Below, one piece after another: positions 1-10,499 of a DNA stretch of 64,000 nt. The position numbers were made by a program, and so were the translations under genes. This DNA comes from Chrysoporthe austroafricana (taxonomy: Eukaryota; Ascomycota; Sordariomycetes; Diaporthales; Cryphonectriaceae): positions 1-64,000 of the forward strand of contig JYIP02000013.1 of assembly GCA_001051155.2 (NCBI GenBank), written 5' to 3'. Every line of letters starts with the position of its first letter. The stretch's first letter is position 1. The notes under the pieces were generated by a model. It saw nothing but the letters and a program-made list of their open reading frames with translations. It did no database searches and had not been told where the DNA came from.

Positions 1-149
1 CTAACCCTAACCCTAACCCTAACCCTAACCCTAACCCTAACCCTAACCCTAACCCTAACCCTAACCCTAACCCTAACCCCTAACCCTAACCCTAACCCTA
101 ACCCTAACCCTAACCCTAACCCTAACCCTAACCCTAACCCTAACCCTAA
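1..149. repeat. Telomere (CCCTAA)n, C-rich strand
   Basis: About 24 uninterrupted CCCTAA units run from base 1, with one unit carrying an extra C near position 77. The C-rich strand read 5'->3' at the left end is the expected orientation for a left chromosome end. The array stops at CCCTAAG and passes directly into AT-rich subtelomeric DNA. Confidence 0.98.
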
Positions 150-620
150 GGAATCGAATTGAAACGATATAAATATTTTGAAAAATAGATTGAATATAAT
201 TTGTATAATTTTAAAACGATCTTTTATTCTTAATTTTTATTAGCGCTAAATTTTTGCTTATACAAAAAAATTATCTTTTATTTTAAGAATACTTTTATTT
301 AGAGATAAGATTAAAATTAATTATTTATATAGAATTCTGAATTCCGATTAATATAAATCCCTTTTCGTTTTAATTAATTATTTCAAAAAGCAAAGCTTGC
401 TTTATTAATTTCTAAATAAAAATTTAAAAATTAATATTAATATAGCTTTTATTATAATTTTAAAAATAATTATAAAATAGCTATTATTCTTTACGATTTT
501 TCTAATTATATATACGGATTCGTATTTGCTATACGAATATTTTATTAAATTTGGAATAATTAAAGAAAAATATTTTATAATTAATATAATAGCATTTAAA
601 TAATTATACGAATAATGCAA
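150..620. repeat. Telomere-adjacent copy of the 458-bp subtelomeric repeat
   Basis: Roughly 150-440 matches the second half and beginning of the 458-bp unit tandemly repeated at 20487-22672 (shared landmarks: the GAATCGAATTGAAACGATAT start, the TTAGCGCTAAATTTTTGC block, and the AAGCAAAGCTTGC block). The copy is diverged, and past about 440 the similarity fades into simple AT-rich sequence. The short reading frame on the - strand here is a by-product of the repeat, not a gene. Confidence 0.75.
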
Positions 621-1989
621 AATTATAAAAATATAATAAATTAATAATAATAATAATTTAATTAATATTTTTATTAAAGCAATATTAAATAGAATATTAA
701 AACGCTTTATCGATAATAATTAGCTTATAATTTATATAAAAGAATTCGTAAATAAGCTATAAAAAAGAAAAAAAAAAGCATTATAAAAAAAGAAAAAAAC
801 TATTAATATAAAATAGCTAATATAGAATAGCTAAAGCTATTTATTTTAGCATATAAAAATAAGCTAAAATATAGCTTATATATTAAAATAAAAGCTATTT
901 CTATATTTTAATTATTATTTATAACTTTTTTTCTTTTTTTCTTTTTAGAGAAATATAATAATAAATAATAAATTAAATCCAATTATTATATACGTAATTA
1001 AGCTTAACTAATAAAAACCGAAAAAAAAAAATGCAATTTTTATTCTTTATTACTTTTTATTTCGTATTATAAAATATCTTTTTCCCGGCCTAAAAATTTA
1101 GCTAAAATTAACCTTTTTGCTATATATTAGCTATTATATCTTTTTCTACTTTAATATCAATCCGCAATTCGACAATTATTATTTTATTAAGTTTGAATTC
1201 CGAAAAAAGTATACTTAGCAGCTTAAAGCCAAATTAATAGAAAAGCCGATTAGTTTTTATTTATATAAAAGCAAACTTATATTAATACTTATAAGCGCTT
1301 TAGCTTTATAAATAATTAAGTGCATTTTATATATTTTAAATATATATTAGCTAGTTTCGATATATTAAATGCAATTAATATAAATGCTATTTTGAATTTA
1401 AGGAATAAAATAGTATTCGAAAAAAGGAATTATTATATAAGCAGTATTTCCGTTATTGAATTGGCATATATAGCTTGCAGCTTTTTACGAATAACAATCG
1501 TACAGATTTCGGTTTCGAAAGCCAAAAAGAGTAACGATTAGAGCTGGCATTTATCGGGCGTTAGTGCTATGCTTTAGGAAAGCGAAATATTTGCCGAAAA
1601 GCCGAAAGCCAGAAAGCTCGATAAAAATAGGGTTCAGCTAGATTTTTTGGAATTGTATTGCATATATTATCCAGAAGCTTTTTTCTTGCGCAAATAAAAA
1701 CCGGCCGAAAGCATTTCCGATAGCCTTTATTAATTTTTCTTTTATATTCAGAATCCAAATGCTATATAGCTTTCCGGCAAAGCTTTATAGCATATAAAAC
1801 TGGAAAAGGTTATGCAATTCTTTATACTTATCGCAATACTGGGCATAGTTAAGCTAAAGCATTGCTTTAAAAAGCGTAATCCGATTCTATATAAGCGGAA
1901 AGGCAATAAGGCAAGGCGAAATGAAAACGGGTTTGCTAGCATTAGCTATTATAGGCGATAAATGCTAGGGCTTTCGAAAAGAGCTTTTA
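621..1989 (+). other. AT-rich subtelomeric DNA with a degenerate coding-like frame
   Basis: Most of this stretch is AT-rich without recognisable content. From about 1320 to 2040 one + strand frame stays unusually open for such composition: the first 73 codons are open, then short open pieces are separated by stops that are almost all TAG, as expected if CAG or TGG codons were mutated. I recognise no domain in it. It may be the remains of a subtelomeric gene; the opposite strand also shows open pieces (1567-1758, 1748-1942), so strand is uncertain. Confidence 0.35.
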
Positions 1990-2990
1990 AAAAGCAAGCG
2001 GCAAGCAGTCGGTTTGCAAGCGAGATAAGCAATTCTGAGCTTTAATTAGAGCTATTATATAATACTAGCAGCTAAATAAGGGCTAGGAAGTAAATGCTTG
2101 GAAATTCGTTAACATAATAGCAAGATATAATAACGGACTTTTTTATATATTACAGGGGCTTTTAGCAGGGAAATTCTGGGAAAAGAAATAGCTTATTGGC
2201 AAAATAAGTAATTCTAAGCTCTAATTAAAGCCGTTATATAATGCTAGCAGCTAAGCGAAAGCTAAGAAGCAAATGCTTGGAAACTTATTAACGTAATAGC
2301 AGGATTTAATAACGAATTCTTTAGCAAAATATTAAAGACTTTAGCAAAGGATTTTAGCAGCAGAGTTCTGGGAAAAGAAATGGCTTACTGGCTAGAAAAG
2401 CATTTCTGAGCTTTAATTAAGGCCAATATATAATACTAGCAGCTAGGCAAAAGCCAGGAAGCAAATGCCTGGAAATTTGTTAGCGTAATAACAAAATATA
2501 ATAATAGACTTTTTCGCATATCGCAAAAAGCTTTAGCAAAAAGGTTTTGGGGAAGGAAATAGCTTACTGGCAAAATAAGCATTTCTGGGTTCTAATTAAA
2601 GCTGTTACGTAATACTAATAGCTAAGCAAGAGCTAGGAAGCAAATGCCTAGAAACTTATTAACGTAATAGCAAGATATAATAATAAACTTTCTCGTATAT
2701 TGCAAGAAGCTCTAGCAAAGGGTTTCTGGGAAAAGAAATAGCTTATTAATAAGATAAATACTTCTGGGCTTTAATTAAAGCTATTATATAATGCTAGCAA
2801 CTGGGCAAAAGCTAAAGAGCAAGTATTTGGAAATTTGTTAGCGAAATAGCAAGATATAATAATAAACCTTCTAATAAACTGCTAAGGATTTTGGCAAAAG
2901 AATTTTGAAAAAGCAAGTAATTTACTAGCAATATAAGCATTTCTAAGCTTTAATTAAGGCCGTTATGCAATGCTAGCAGCTAGGCAGAAT
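1990..2990. repeat. 179-bp tandem repeat array, about 5.5 units
   Basis: The landmark T[TC]TAATTA occurs at 2041, 2220, 2412, 2591, 2770 and 2949, that is at spacings of 179, 192, 179, 179 and 179. Each unit also carries GCTAGCAGCTA-like, GCAAATGC(C/T)TGGAAA-like and GGGAAAAGAAAT-like blocks in the same order. Units differ mainly by transitions. The period is not a multiple of three, so this is a satellite and not a protein repeat. Confidence 0.85.
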
Positions 2991-3240
2991 ATAAGAAAGT
3001 AATAGCAAAAACTCTAAAAGCAAATTGGCAAGATAAGATAAAAGATTTAAATTTTGAAAAAAAAAGGGGAAGCGGGAATTTTAAAAAAGCATACGGTTAA
3101 TAAGCGGCATATTATAAAAAAAAAACAGCCCTAGCTTCTAATTAGCCTAGCTTTGCAATTCTAATAGCTAAATAGAATATAAGAAAGTAATAGCAAAAAC
3201 CTTAAGAATAAATTAGCAAGATAGAATGAAAAAGCTTGCT
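2976..3240. repeat. Pair of about 70-bp direct repeats after the satellite
   Basis: A block beginning AGAATATAAGAAAGTAATAG and continuing into GCAAAAAC...GCAAGATA occurs at about 2987-3040 and again at about 3175-3230, some 190 bp apart. This looks like a degraded extension of the neighbouring satellite. Confidence 0.55.
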
Positions 3241-3280
3241 AGCAAATTAGCGAAAAGTAAAAAGGAAATATCCTATATTA

Positions 3281-3739
3281 TGAACCCACAAATAAAACCC
3301 GGGAAGGGAAAAGGAAAACAGACAGACGACCCACCTACAGGGAGTTTTATACAGGAAACACGAATCCCAGGATTATGCATAGGTTAGGGTTAGATAAGAT
3401 AAGGATTACCAGATTACCTGGTAAGCCAATAAGCCACGCTTACCCACTTACCTGGTAAGCCAGTAAGTTACGCTTACCCACTTACCTAGTAAGCCAGTAA
3501 GCTACGCTTATAGAGCAAAATATATAGACAGTAAGGGATGCCTTTGAAAGGGTAGTTCTAATACTTTCAGTTATCAATCTAAATATTAATTGGACCCTAT
3601 TATTAATAGCCACATTGGCTTATAAACATTGCGATATTCAGTGAACTCGTCCTGAATCTCAAAGCTGTACTTGGTACCGCTCTTATTAGCATAAACCCTT
3701 TAACCCTATAGTATATCTTAGGATTTGCTATAGCGTTTA
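3281..3739 (+). repeat. 5' LTR of gypsy copy 1
   Basis: Matches the 3' LTR at 10191-10499 along its beginning and end. It is about 150 bp longer because it keeps a block containing three 34-bp repeats and the following AATTGGACCC region that the 3' LTR lacks. It contains GGTTAGGGTTAG, a telomere-like double TTAGGG, at about 3382-3393. Confidence 0.85.
3414..3515 (+). repeat. Three 34-bp tandem repeats inside the 5' LTR
   Basis: Units begin at 3414, 3448 and 3482 (TTACC[TA][GA]GTAAGCCA...) and are nearly identical. Only the first part of one unit is found in the 3' LTR, where sequence jumps straight to the TGGAC block. Confidence 0.85.
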
Positions 3740-3849
3740 TAATATTTTGATAACTCTTGTTCAAGGTTAGTTCAGTATATACCCCTTAAGCAATATTCAG
3801 GATACAATAGCGCCCCAGACCCTATTTTCGTCCAATAACCAAGCTTTCC

Positions 3850-4810
3850 AAAAAGAGATTCCGGTCGTCCTTATTAACGAACAATTCCAGCAGCAGAATA
3901 TGGCTCTGTACTAATAACTTGAGAAAATCAAGAACGAAATCATCCGCCTTAATGCCTTCTAGCAGGCTAAGGCTTTCAAGCTTGACAAACCCGGCCCGTA
4001 CAAAAGCATTCGGGGAGACTTCCAGGCCTTCTTAACGCAACTCAAAGCCTATTTCAAGCATTATGGAACCCAGTTCAGAACTACTTACGACAAAATCGAC
4101 TTTGCGGGAAATCGCCTCGAAAGAACGGCCTTACAGTAATAGGAGCCGACCTTTCGCGACTATTTGGACAATAGTGAGAAGCTTCGCTCAGAGGATACGA
4201 AGCGCATCTTCCAGCGCTATGCCAATTTCGAATCAGCCCTTATTAAGACTTTTGGAAACCCGGATGAATGACGAACTGCAATACGGCAACTAGAGGCATT
4301 TCGATAAACCGGTTCGGCAGCAAACTATATAGCAAAATTTAGATAAATCGTCGCCTACCTAGATTACGAGAACAAACCCCTTATGGATATTTATTACGCA
4401 AGACTTAAGGAAGAAATCAAAGACGAACTCTATAAGGAAGACTAATCCGAAAAACTTAGTAAGTTTATTAATAAAGCAATTCGTATTAATAATCGATTGT
4501 ACGAATAATAGCAATAACGGCAGAAGAATTACGGTACTACCCCGCAGTATTAGCTAAATACTGGGAAGCGCAGATTCTAGTATAAGGGCAAGAACAATAT
4601 AGCCTATTCGGGCATTATATATGCTAAACCTATAGAACTAGACGCCCTTATACGTAAATAACATAAGGGGGTTACTTATTATAATTGCGGAAAGAAAGGT
4701 TATATTGCCCGTAATTGCTATTAGGAAAAGAAAAAGCAAGGATAGAAGCCAGTCCCGGAAAGACAGGTCAATATCGCCTAGCAATAGGAACCCAATCAGC
4801 TAAACAAAAA
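3850..4810 (+). pseudogene. Gypsy gag (capsid and zinc knuckle), broken
   Basis: Translation in the + direction gives a gag-like stretch with RGDFQAFLTQLKAYF near 4012-4056 and many TAG/TAA stops. A zinc knuckle is recognisable at about 4675-4725 as YYNCGKKGYIARNCY: against the usual C-x2-C-x4-H-x4-C, the first Cys and the His both read Tyr (TGT to TAT and CAT to TAT), the changes RIP would make. Nucleocapsid function is therefore lost. Confidence 0.75.
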
Positions 4811-5879
4811 CATCCTATTAGAATAAGCAGCGGACTTTAATTATAGTAATATCAGCTGGATAGCCTACTACCAAGATTATTGCTTATTGCACCTTTCGGA
4901 AAAAGAAGGTTCAGGATAGTTTTCACGTAAACTTTAGGGATAGCGGCAATTCGCTATGGGTAGGAAAGGCCTACTCTACGACTCTATTATCCAGGATAGC
5001 GATTCCGATTGCTCTAGCGAAAAACCCTTATAAGGCAAGGAAAACTTAGGGAAATACCCTTTAAATTACTACTTAGAACGATAATAGAGCAATATAGTAG
5101 AAGAAGAAATCGGAACTATAGAACCAGAATTACTAATACCCAGCATTACTATCGAAGATTTAGCATACCCCGATAGATAGTCGGATAATCTATTAACTCT
5201 AGCCTTTAACGAAGAATTATCAGAAGAAATAGCCCGCTATTAGCAGAAGAACTGCCAAAATTGCAAATGAATATCCAAATATACGGAAATCGAATATATT
5301 ATTTACGGACTTATAACAAAAGAACTCCTCTAAGGCATACCATTTCAGAATAGCGGATATTTATTCCAGGAAGACGGAAGGATTAATTACTTATACCCTC
5401 GTTATTATAAACTTGCCTGGATCTGCTATATTTACTATAACTGCCAGACATATTTCAGCGAGAAAGTCAAATACAATTAATTTCCATTCAAGGAATAGGA
5501 CCAATTGATCTATCTTATTACAGAAGAGAGAGGAAAATTCAGAAAAGTCCTGCATATTGAAAATAATAACGCATATATAGGGCTGCCCGACAATTGCTTG
5601 CGAGCATGCGTCGATAAAAAGACTATATAGGGACAATGCTATATAACGGCATATTCCATATATATACAGGATAAGGCCAGAAAATGGCATAGGCTGCAGA
5701 AAATCGAGAAGAATCAGCAGCGGAGCTACGCTCAAGCGAAACGGCTGGCATAGCAAGTAGCGAAAAGCGCCCAGAATACCCCAAAAGGGAAAGATCGCCT
5801 GTAATAAGATAATAGCCGATTAGGATTACGAAATCCCTATATGCTACTACTAAAGAAGACGAGGAGCATATCATTCTAG

Positions 5880-8800
5880 ACGCATATATCAAAGGATAAT
5901 AATATAACGCATTATTGGATAGCGGCGCACAAGGAAATTTCATCTCGCCCGAAATCGTTAACAGGGAACGAATTCCTTGGATACAAAAAAAGGATTCTTA
6001 CAAGCTTAATACTATAGAAGGAAAGTCGGTTACGTATAACCAAAGTATAATCGATATGGAAACTAATTATCTACTTATTTCGATCCAAAGCCTTATGATA
6101 AACGTTGCTTTTAATATTACAGATACGGCATAGCATAAGTTAATCTTAGGAATACCTTGGCTTAAGAAATACAACCCTCGAATTAATTGGACTACTGGCC
6201 AGATTTTATAGGAATAAGCCGTACTTATTAAGAAAGTCGCAATTACCAATAGAGGAAAAGACCTAATTACTGAGAATAGCATAAGAAAAGCGCGCTCAAA
6301 TAGGCTTACAAGTACCCTTAAAGCTGAAAAATAAGCCACGATACAGGGAAGGGTTACAAACACTTTGAACTTCCAGACGAAAGTTGGGAACGGACCAAGA
6401 TTACAAGTAACTATCGACTAATAAGAATTCGGTCAAGTACGGAGCAATGCAAAAAAATATAAACTATAGAACTATAAAGAAATACAGCTCCTATAGCATA
6501 AATACGCTAGAAAACAATTCGGCTTAGCATTTAACAAGCACCCGAAGCTACTAGAAGCAAGAAAACCCCAAAGATAAGAGGCTAGCGAGAAAAAATACGC
6601 ATAACGGTATATCATATTCCTACAAATTGCAGAAAACGAAAAAGGACTAATACCGATACTCGAAAACGTACTAAGAGAGTATTACGAATTCAAGAAACTA
6701 TAGCAAGGGAAATTTGATACGGGATTACTAGAGTATAGCCCGTACGATTACGAAATCCTTTTGAAAGAAAGGATACAGCCAAAATTCTTCCCTATTTACG
6801 GACTTGACAAAGCAAGGCTCAAAGCGCTTAAAGAATATATTAATGAGAACCTAAAGCGAAACTATATACAATTATCGCGATTACTAGCAAGATACTCTAT
6901 CCTGTTTATACCAAAAAAAAACGGTAAATTACAGCTTTATATGGACTACCGATAGCTTAACGATATTACTATCAAAAATCGATACCTATTACTGCTAACA
7001 AGCGAAATAAGGGATTGACTGATTGGAACTAGATAGTTCATTACGCTTAACTTCAAGGAAGGATACTATTACATTAGAATCAAGGAAAGCGATATCTGGA
7101 AGACAGCTTTCAGAATACATTACGGATATTTTGAATACGTAATTATGCCTTTTGGACTTACGAATGCGCTAGCATCCTTCCAGGAAATAATCAATTATAT
7201 CTTGCGCAAGTTTCTGAATACTACTATCATTATCTACCTTAATAATATCCTAATTTTCTCAAAAAATCTCGAAATATACAAGCAGCATATACGGGAAGTA
7301 TTCCAAATACTGCAAGATAACAAACTTCTAATTGAATTAAGCAAATGCTATTTCCATTAATAGAAAGTTAACTATCTGGGCTATATTATCGAACCAGGAC
7401 AAATTAGTATGCAATAAAATAAGGTCAAAGCAGTACGGGAATAGCCTATCCCAGAAAATGTCAAAGATATCAGAGCATTCCTCGGATATGCCAATTTCTA
7501 CTAACAATTCATCCGAAATTATAGCAAGATCGCATACCCGCTTACAGATCTAATAAAGAAAAACCGAAAGTTCAGATAGATTTCGGAAATATAAAAAGCA
7601 TTTGATAAAATCAAAAGACAAATTATATCAGAACTTATTCTTTGCGAAGCAGATCCAAAAAAACCTTTCGAAATTGAAACCGATATATCAGATTACGCAC
7701 TCGGCAGACAATTAAGCCAGAAAAACAACTAAAGACGCTTTAGGGTCGTAAGCAACTTTTCAAAGAAATTAAACGGCCCAGAACTCAATTATAGCATTCC
7801 TGACAAGGAATTGATAGCAATTGTCAAGACATTTGAAAAATAATAGCGATATCTGATCGGAACCAAATACCAGATTATAATGCATTCGGATTACAAGAAT
7901 CTTATAATATTCATAACTACCAAAGTCTTGAACAAACGACAGATCAGATAGGCAGAATTCCTCTCGCAATTCGATCTGAAAATCATATATTGCAAAGGAT
8001 CAGAAAATAGCAAAGCAAATGCATTCAGCAAACGGGCAGACTACCAAAATACGGAACCCAAAAAACTGCAAAATATCTTCAAACAAGACAAAAACGGCAG
8101 CCTTATAAACGAGGCAAGAGAATTCAATACGATTATCAGAATCGAGAATTAAGGAAAATATTCTGAAAACATAATCCCCGAAAAGCAAGATAAATATATC
8201 AAGACCATATATAATGCACTAGCACATAGTTACTAAGGAATCAGAGCCACTTACGAAAGAATCAAGAGATATTAGAACTTACTAGGATTCAGACGAAGAA
8301 TCGAAAAAATCCTACGAGAATGCGATAGCTGCAAAAGGAACAAAATCGAATATCATAAGCCCTATAGGTTATTCCAACTATTCCCGGTTCCGGAAGCAGT
8401 TTGGCAATCTATCAGCTAAGACTTTATTACTAAGCTACCCCTCTTACGAGAACCCTTAACTAGAATGCAATATAATAGCATTCTAATAGTAATTTGCAAA
8501 CTAAGCAAGTATACTTATTTCCTGCTATATAAGGAAAGCAGCATAGCGGAAGAACTCGCATATATATTCCTCAGAACGGTTATAGCCAATTACGGCATGC
8601 CCAAGGAAATTATTTCCGATAAAGACAGAAAGTTCGTATCAAACTTCTGGATTTTACTTACGAAACTATTCGGAACATAATAAAAAATATTTATAGCATT
8701 CCATTTACAAATAGACGGACAAACGGAAAGAACTAACTAGGTTATCAAGCAATACTTACGATACTATATAAACTACGAATAGGATAATTAAGTTAACCTC

Positions 8801-9470
8801 TTACCCTTAGCACAATTTGCATATAATAGCGCAAATATAAATATAATAAAGAAGTTGCCATTCTACGCACTCTATAGCTATAACCTGATAGCCTATTACG
8901 ACAAGATATTAGGAATAAATGCAGAAGCTGCAGAAAGACAAATCAGAAAGATCAAGAAAATTTAGGAAAAATTCCAGAAAGAACTGAAGTTCGTATAAGA
9001 AAGAATAACGAAATACGCTAACTCCAAAAAGATTAAAAGACCAATCTTACAAGAAGGGGACAAAATCTACCTTGTTCGATAAAAGGAATACATTAAAACG
9101 ATAAGACCCTCTCATTTACTGGATTATAAGAAATTAGGACCATTCAAAATCCTAAGGAAGATTTTAGATATCAATTTCGAACTCGCATTACCCTATAGAA
9201 TAAGAATCCATCCGGTATTCCATATTTCGCTTTTCGAACCAGTACCAAAATTGACCAAAATAAATAAAAGCATTCAAATAGGGAATAATAAGCCAGAATA
9301 CGAAATCGAACGAATCCTTAAATACCGCAGACTAAATTACGATCCCGAATATTTCGTCAAATGGAAAGGCTATCCGGCAAGTGAAAATTCGTAAAAACCT
9401 AGGATTAACCTATAGAACGTACCTCGAGCATTAGCAGATTACTTGGACAAACAATAACGGAAGGAAATGA
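5880..9470 (+). pseudogene. Gypsy pol: protease, RT, RNase H, integrase, chromodomain; broken
   Basis: Domains in order, all + strand and interrupted: aspartic protease with LLDSGAQGNFIS at about 5912-5945 and a PWL...NPRINW segment near 6163-6195; reverse transcriptase at about 6720-7450 with FIPKKNG, MPFGLTNA and, where the catalytic YLDD box belongs, YLNN (about 7230-7245); RNase H with EIETDISDYALG near 7670-7710; integrase at about 8190-8960 with an H..H/C..C region (CDSCKR) and ISDKDRKFVSNFW; and a chromodomain near 9290-9440 with YFVKWKGYP. The two catalytic aspartates reading Asn agree with G-to-A change. Stops are nearly all TAG or TAA. The element cannot move on its own. Confidence 0.9.
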
Positions 9471-9594
9471 ACTTATAAAAGATTCTACTTACCAGGATTA
9501 TCTAAAAAAGAAAATTCGTACCCGAGGAATCTGCAGAACCCTAGAATTTATTCTCCAAGTCCAGTACGGGCTACCCAGACCCGGGACCAAACTA

Positions 9595-10044
9595 TTATAA
9601 GGCAGCATCCAGATCAAAACTCTTAGGAAGAGGATTTTCGGGAACCAAGGGTTTTATTGCTCGACACTCTGCTACAGCCTTGCGCCCTTCTTCTTCGGCT
9701 TCCTCAGATTCCAGTCTTTCCAATTCCTCCAAACTAGATAAGCCGCGATAGACAGCCCGTATCATCTTCTCGTACCATATACGCTTTTGGCGACGAAGCC
9801 GGAGAACCTTCTTTTCGGCCGCCTCTAGTTCATCTTCCAGCTCTTGGTAGCGGCAAGCCATTTTGCGCAGCTTGTCAGGAGAAACGCCTAGCATATCGTA
9901 ACGAGAACGGTTAAGTCGTACGCATTCTGAATAACGAAAGGAATCTCGTTCAGAAACCTAACAGATAGGAATCCCGCGACCCTTGCAGAAGGAATAAGAA
10001 GGCATCTGTACGGCATATTGAAAGATCGCTTCCAGAAAGGAGTC
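9595..10044 (-). pseudogene. Antisense coiled-coil reading frame inside the gypsy element
   Basis: On the strand opposite to pol, 9595-9894 is a continuous 99-codon frame starting at ATG. Homology with copies 3 and 4 extends it upstream to about 10044 through one TAG at 9958-9960, so the ancestral protein was at least about 150 residues. It has a short Cys-containing N-terminal part (SFCKGRGIPIC ... SEC), then a strongly charged heptad-rich segment (KLRKMACRYQELEDELEAAE) that should form a coiled coil, and ends KSFDLDAAL. Similar hypothetical proteins are common in Pezizomycotina genomes (general knowledge). Its function is unknown. It survives better here than gag or pol. Four copies occur in the window. 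Confidence 0.7.
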
Positions 10045-10167
10045 TTGCCATTAAGTTTTAAGTAAACGATTCTTTTGCACCCTACCAGATATTCTGATTA
10101 GGAAGGTACGATAATAAAGGAAAGATTTGCGAAAAATTCTTACAGAAATCGATAAAAATATCAATAC

Positions 10168-10190
10168 CAATAAGGGGGGGGATAGTATTA
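10168..10190 (+). other. Polypurine tract of gypsy copy 1
   Basis: A run of G residues (AAGGGGGGGG followed by ATAG) sits immediately before the 3' LTR, the normal location of the plus-strand primer site. Confidence 0.65.
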
Positions 10191-10499
10191 TGAACTTACA
10201 AATAAAACCCGGGAAGGGAAAAGGAAAACAGACAGACGACCTACCTATAGGGAATTTCATACAGGAAATACGAATCCCAGGATTATGCATGGGTTAGGGT
10301 TAGATAAGATAAGGATTACCAGATTACTTAGTAAGCCAATAAGCCACGCTTGGACTTTACTATTGATAGCCATATTGGCTTATGAATATTGCGATATTCA
10401 GTGAACTCGTCCTGAATCTCAAGGCTATACTTGGCACCGCTCTTATTAGCATAAACCCTTTGACCCTACAGTATATCTTAGGATTTGCTGCAGCGTTCA
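10191..10499 (+). repeat. 3' LTR of gypsy copy 1
   Basis: Begins TGAAC and ends GCGTTCA. It aligns with the 5' LTR except for an internal loss of about 150 bp that removes the 34-bp repeat block. Contains the same telomere-like GGTTAGGGTTAG at about 10292-10303. Confidence 0.85.

Larger units (their letters stand above)
3281..10499 (+). mobile_element. Degenerate chromodomain Ty3/gypsy LTR retrotransposon, complete end to end
   Basis: Two related terminal repeats (3281-3739 and 10191-10499) flank gag with a zinc knuckle, aspartic protease, reverse transcriptase, RNase H, integrase and a C-terminal chromodomain, in the order of the chromovirus branch of Ty3/gypsy elements. LTR ends are TGAAC...GTTCA (copy 1 ends GTTTA). 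A G-rich polypurine tract lies just before the 3' LTR. Every coding region is broken by stops, mostly TAG, and key residues are changed. No clear target-site duplication is visible next to the LTRs. An extra antisense reading frame lies between pol and the 3' LTR. The same family recurs at 22673-24883, 60737-61797 and 61799-64000. Confidence 0.92.

Noticed and set aside
3281..10499. Recoded TAG (variant genetic code) to explain the many in-frame TAG codons
   Set aside because: Intact nuclear genes in the window use TAG as a normal stop, and the element also has TAA stops and catalytic-residue changes that fit mutation.
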